A DNA stretch of 7,293 bases from NCBI GenBank assembly GCA_946886805.1, contig CAMPJM010000196.1, positions 1-7,293 of the forward strand, written 5' to 3'. Every line of letters begins with the position of its first letter. Position 1 is the first letter of the stretch. The notes under the pieces are model-generated. The model searched no databases, was not told the origin of the DNA, and worked only from the letters and a program-made list of their open reading frames with translations. Source of the stretch: an uncultured Flammeovirgaceae bacterium (GTDB taxonomy: Bacteria; Bacteroidota; Bacteroidia; Cytophagales; Cyclobacteriaceae). Below are positions 6,326-7,293 of this stretch, one piece after another. The position numbers were made by a program, and so were the translations under genes.

Positions 6326-6902
6326 TTATCTTTTGCATATGGAGCTTTAAATTCCTCTTCCCATTTTGAATATAGCTCTTTACTTTTTTTATATCATAGC
6401 CTGTTTCCTCGGCTATCAACTTGTAACATTTATCCTCTAAATAAAATTTTCTTATACATTCTTTTTGGTCAAACGGTAACTCTTCAATGGCTTTTTCGAG
6501 ATCTTGTAAGTTGGTTTCCAGTTCTTCCTCACCGTTATGATGCAAAGCATACGCCGTTTCCATATTCCCATCTGACTGAATTTCGGTTGAGGTTTTACTG
6601 ATTTTATACTTTTTTGACCTCAACATCATCAGACATTCGTTTTTTGTCATTACATGCAGCCAGCTTTTAAAATTTTTCACCTCATGAATTTTAGCTGCAT
6701 CAGCAAGTTTTTCGAATACCTGCATTGTCATATCCTTGCTTTCTTCTTTGTCTTTTAAGTACTTCATAGATACGCCAAAAACCAAATGAATATAACGGTC
6801 ATATAATTCTCCCAAATAAGCAATGTCCCCCGATCTTTTGTATAGATTCAGGAGCTCCTCATCTTCTTTAAAGGCTTCTTTAGGAGTTCGTTTAAAAAAC
6901 AT
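6318..6902 (-). CDS. ECF-type RNA polymerase sigma factor
   Basis: A 194-residue extracytoplasmic-function sigma factor that would direct RNA polymerase to a specific promoter set. Region 2 spans about 30-98: LYDRYIHLVFGVSMKYLKDKEESKDMTMQVFEKL, the core-binding helix pair, followed by FKSWLHVMTKNECLMMLRSKK, which carries the -10 recognition helix. A linker follows at about 99-131. Region 4 spans about 132-190: LEKAIEELPFDQKECIRKFYLEDKCYKLIAEETG, with the helix-turn-helix continuing through DIKKVKSYIQNGKRNLKLHM. There is no region 3 or 1.1 and no long C-terminal extension, so it is a minimal ECF protein. Its final codons overlap the start of the anti-sigma gene by 8 bases (ATGAATAA), which suggests translational coupling and a fixed ratio of the two proteins. 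The ATG at 6902 has no visible Shine-Dalgarno, as is usual for the phylum. Its promoter should lie in the 278-base spacer to the right, where self-activation is possible but unproven. Confidence 0.93.
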   Translation of the reverse strand: MFFKRTPKEAFKEDEELLNLYKRSGDIAYLGELYDRYIHLVFGVSMKYLKDKEESKDMTMQVFEKLADAAKIHEVKNFKSWLHVMTKNECLMMLRSKKYKISKTSTEIQSDGNMETAYALHHNGEEELETNLQDLEKAIEELPFDQKECIRKFYLEDKCYKLIAEETGYDIKKVKSYIQNGKRNLKLHMQKINE

Positions 6903-6940
6903 TATGAATGTTAGGTGTATAGCAGCAGTATAACTACAAC

Positions 6941-6950
6941 AGCTTAAGCT
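6941..6950. promoter_or_regulatory. 10-base palindrome upstream of the sigma gene
   Basis: AGCTTAAGCT is a perfect palindrome centred about 44 bases upstream of the sigma start codon. It is short and may be chance, but together with the neighbouring inverted repeat it marks a candidate control region. Confidence 0.25.
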
Positions 6951-6958
6951 TTAAGAAT

Positions 6959-7001
6959 TAGCAAATATTAATAGAATCCATTCAAATTAGACTATTTGCT
7001 A
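6959..7001. promoter_or_regulatory. 9-bp inverted repeat with 25-base spacer in divergent region
   Basis: TAGCAAATA (6959-6967) and TATTTGCTA (6993-7001) are exact reverse complements separated by 25 bases, lying 57-99 bases upstream of the sigma start codon. The arms could be paired binding sites for a regulator or a loose RNA stem in a long leader. The remainder of the 6903-7180 spacer is AT-rich and shows no gene, terminator or clear promoter to my eye. Confidence 0.35.
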
Positions 7002-7180
7002 TTATCTGATATTCTCAAATGCTGTCATTATTTTCAGTTCACTGAGCTTTTCAGAGCCTAATATAAAATTTTTTTCTATGCCGTTTATGGAATCTCCTTA
7101 TTAATGGCATCATACCGATACCCACACAGAAATTTAATAGCAGAGGAAGGGTATCTGCTACTCACTTAAATCACAGAGAG

Positions 7181-7293
7181 ATGAAAAGTATTCAAAATTT
7201 AGTACCTATTTTATTCCTTATTTTGCTTTGTTCCTGGAATTCCACAAATCATTCGGCGATTATGGTTTCGGGTATAGTAACTGATGCTGAAAA
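7181..7293 (+). CDS. N-terminal fragment of exported protein, probable carboxypeptidase-regulatory-like domain
   Basis: This frame opens with ATG at 7181, the first in-frame ATG in the spacer, and stays open for 37 codons to the window edge. Residues 1-26 form a signal peptide (KSIQNLVPILFLILLCSW core). The mature part begins around IMVSGIVTDAE, which matches the first strand of a carboxypeptidase-D regulatory-like domain (compare ISGKILDESG in the anti-sigma protein). The cysteine at 17 is not in a convincing lipobox (ILLC). In Bacteroidota such a start is seen on SusC-type receptors and on exported von Willebrand A-domain proteins that often sit beside ECF sigma genes; the fragment is too short to choose. 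It is divergent from the sigma gene, with 278 bases between their start codons. Confidence 0.7.
   Translation, partial: MKSIQNLVPILFLILLCSWNSTNHSAIMVSGIVTDAE

Noticed and set aside
5862..6601. Plus-strand open frames of 110-120 codons opposite the anti-sigma and sigma genes
   Set aside because: They lie antisense to well-supported genes with clear domains, and their translations are low-complexity and unlike known proteins.

Overview
The window looks like a piece of a Bacteroidota chromosome, most likely from Flavobacteriaceae or a close relative. It is AT-rich, with long A/T runs and no clear Shine-Dalgarno sequences before its start codons. Its proteins are typical of the phylum: an outer-membrane beta-barrel receptor with a carboxypeptidase-D regulatory-like N-terminal domain, a SusC-type 'VVVGYG' motif, and an ECF sigma factor paired with a membrane anti-sigma protein. 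The genus cannot be fixed from the sequence.

Layout. Positions 1-122 hold no supportable gene but carry a hairpin plus T-tract terminator for the leftward receptor gene. Positions 123-2555 (minus) encode an 810-residue TonB-dependent receptor-like protein of the OMP beta-barrel family. Positions 2556-3081 are a 526-base divergent intergenic region rich in repeats: two diverged 46-base direct repeats built on a roughly 9-base period, a REP-like hairpin between them, a near-perfect 20-base palindrome, and a third copy of the repeats' terminal 11 bases next to the following start codon. Positions 3082-4482 (plus) encode a complete beta-CASP metallo-beta-lactamase-fold ribonuclease-type protein. 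It converges tail to tail, 6 bases apart, with a leftward cluster: ECF sigma factor (6902-6318), a multidomain anti-sigma protein (6325-4988, overlapping by 8 bases) and a small four-helix membrane protein (4956-4489). Divergent from the cluster, after a 278-base spacer with an inverted repeat, the first 37 codons of an exported protein with a probable carboxypeptidase-regulatory-like domain run off the right end.

How the genes may work together. The sigma/anti-sigma pair is the centre of interest. The anti-sigma protein carries, in order, a zinc-finger-type anti-sigma domain, one membrane helix, a long acidic linker with a seven-Glu tract, a carboxypeptidase-D regulatory-like domain, a SusC-like 'LNEVVVVGYGTQKRSDVTGA' stretch, and a TonB C-terminal-like domain. 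Its predicted topology (N-terminus in the cytoplasm, C-terminus in the periplasm) matches that of TonB. I infer a transmembrane signalling module that senses the periplasm or outer membrane through receptor-like and TonB-like parts and controls the sigma factor. The membrane protein and the divergent exported protein are candidate partners or targets. The receptor and the ribonuclease show no direct link to this module beyond proximity.
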